6,379 bases of DNA from JACKOD01 sp041591635 (lineage in GTDB: Bacteria; Pseudomonadota; Gammaproteobacteria; Pseudomonadales; Oleiphilaceae). Made by a program: the position numbers and the translations under genes. The stretch is from the NCBI GenBank assembly GCA_041591635.1, contig JBFHRO010000187.1, forward strand, positions 1 to 6,379, in the 5' to 3' direction. Under the pieces are notes generated by a model. That model was not told the origin of the DNA. It did not search any database and saw nothing but the letters and a program-made list of their open reading frames with translations. This document shows positions 5,627-6,379 of this stretch, piece after piece (the first letter of the stretch is position 1; every line of letters begins with the position of its first letter).

Positions 5627-6379
5627 ATGGCAGCCATCGGAAAAGAGAAAGTCGTCAGCGTGCATCACTGGAACGACACCCTGTTCAGCTTTAAAACCAG
5701 TCGCGACCCTGCCTTGCGGTTCAAAAACGGGCATTTTGTGATGATCGGGCTGGAAGTTGAAGGTCGCCCGTTGATGCGGGCGTACAGCATCGCCAGCGCC
5801 AACTATGAAGAAGAGCTGGAGTTTTTCAGCATCAAGGTGCAAGACGGCCCCCTGACGTCACGGCTGCAAAAAATCAGCGTCGGAGATGAAATCTATGTCA
5901 GCCGTAAGCCTACCGGCACCCTGCTGCTGGATCACCTTTTGCCCGGGCGCAACCTGTATCTGATTGCCACCGGCACCGGCCTTGCGCCCTTTATGAGTAT
6001 TATCAAAGATCCGGAAACCTACGAGCGGTTTGACAAGGTGATTCTGACCCACGGCGTGCGTTATGTTTCTGAACTGGCCTATCAGGAGCTGATTCGTGAG
6101 GAATTGCCCAAGCATGAATTTTTTGGCGATCAGGTGACCAATCAGCTGATTTACTACCCCACAGTCACCCGGGAGGACTTTCCCAACCAGGGGCGCCTGA
6201 CCGACCTGATGGATAACGGCAAGCTGTTCGCCGATATCGGTCTGCCGATGATGGACACGGCCCACGACCGGTTTATGGTGTGCGGCAGCCCCAGCATGCT
6301 CAAGGATACCTGTGCCATTCTTGACGCCAAGGGCTTCACCGAGGCGCGCCAGGGCAACGTCGGCCACTATGTGATCGAG
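5627..6379 (+). CDS. fpr: ferredoxin--NADP+ reductase, C-terminus cut by window edge
   Basis: A cytoplasmic FAD flavoenzyme that transfers electrons between NADP(H) and ferredoxin or flavodoxin, supporting iron-sulfur and redox-stress metabolism. The 251 visible codons have no stop. Related Pseudomonas Fpr proteins are about 258 aa and end shortly after YLIERAFVEK, so about six residues are missing after the final YVIE. ATG 5627 is preceded by GAGGA at 5618-5622. The FAD-binding domain covers about 1-100, with RAYS at 51-54 contacting the flavin. The NADP-binding domain follows, with GTGLAP at 116-121 and MVCGSPSML at 217-225. The VHHWNDTLFSFKT N-terminus and the DPETYER and YFxxxVT regions match the Pseudomonas subgroup closely. 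It is divergent from finR and carries a T-N11-A site and promoter in between, consistent with FinR control under oxidative stress. Identification is confident. Confidence 0.93.
   Translation, partial: MAAIGKEKVVSVHHWNDTLFSFKTSRDPALRFKNGHFVMIGLEVEGRPLMRAYSIASANYEEELEFFSIKVQDGPLTSRLQKISVGDEIYVSRKPTGTLLLDHLLPGRNLYLIATGTGLAPFMSIIKDPETYERFDKVILTHGVRYVSELAYQELIREELPKHEFFGDQVTNQLIYYPTVTREDFPNQGRLTDLMDNGKLFADIGLPMMDTAHDRFMVCGSPSMLKDTCAILDAKGFTEARQGNVGHYVIE

Noticed and set aside
5858..6367. 169-aa minus-strand ORF opposite fpr
   Set aside because: Antisense shadow; the plus strand encodes an unmistakable Fpr with FAD and NADP motifs.

Overview
The window looks like a chromosomal segment of a gammaproteobacterium related to Pseudomonas or the Cellvibrio/marine-gamma group. 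The strongest evidence is the right end: a FinR-type LysR regulator divergent from a ferredoxin--NADP+ reductase (fpr), an arrangement known from Pseudomonas, with a reductase that reads like Pseudomonas Fpr along its length. Base composition is moderate (roughly half to mid-50s % G+C by eye), with AT-rich intergenic regions at 1-140 and 5503-5626. I see no transposase, integrase, tRNA, rRNA, CRISPR array or attachment site.

Layout. (1) 1-177 is an AT-rich leader with a possible upstream-gene hairpin and a plausible promoter for the first gene. (2) 178-1353 (+) encodes an exported lytic-transglycosylase-like protein, followed by an intrinsic terminator at 1370-1410. (3) 1484-2884 (-) encodes a protein with N-terminal YwqK/MORN-like repeats and a large C-terminal region I do not recognise. 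Upstream of its only usable start (TTG), the frame stays open and encodes a convincing signal peptide but contains no ATG, GTG or TTG. Restoring one base in a GGGAAA run would join it to an ATG at 3078, so the N-terminus looks broken by a one-base deletion or a sequencing error. (4) Upstream on the same strand are two very small genes: a 44-aa ORF (3084-3218) and a 49-aa ORF with an excellent ribosome-binding site (3257-3406). With the repeat protein they form a plausible three-gene minus-strand operon. (5) Divergent from it, 3530-4618 (+) encodes a WYL-domain transcription factor. The shared 123-bp region holds a perfect 8-1-8 palindrome, probably an operator, and a separate 52-bp imperfect dyad. 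(6) finR (4609-5502, -) converges on the WYL gene with a 10-bp overlap. (7) fpr (5627 onward, +) runs off the window about six residues before its expected end.

How the parts work together. The finR-fpr pair is an oxidative-stress/redox module: FinR should act from a T-N11-A dyad at about -65 of the fpr promoter, and Fpr moves electrons between NADPH and ferredoxin or flavodoxin. The WYL gene, its palindrome and the divergent microprotein/YwqK-repeat operon form the least explained block. They may be one regulated unit of unknown function. That link is inferred from position only.
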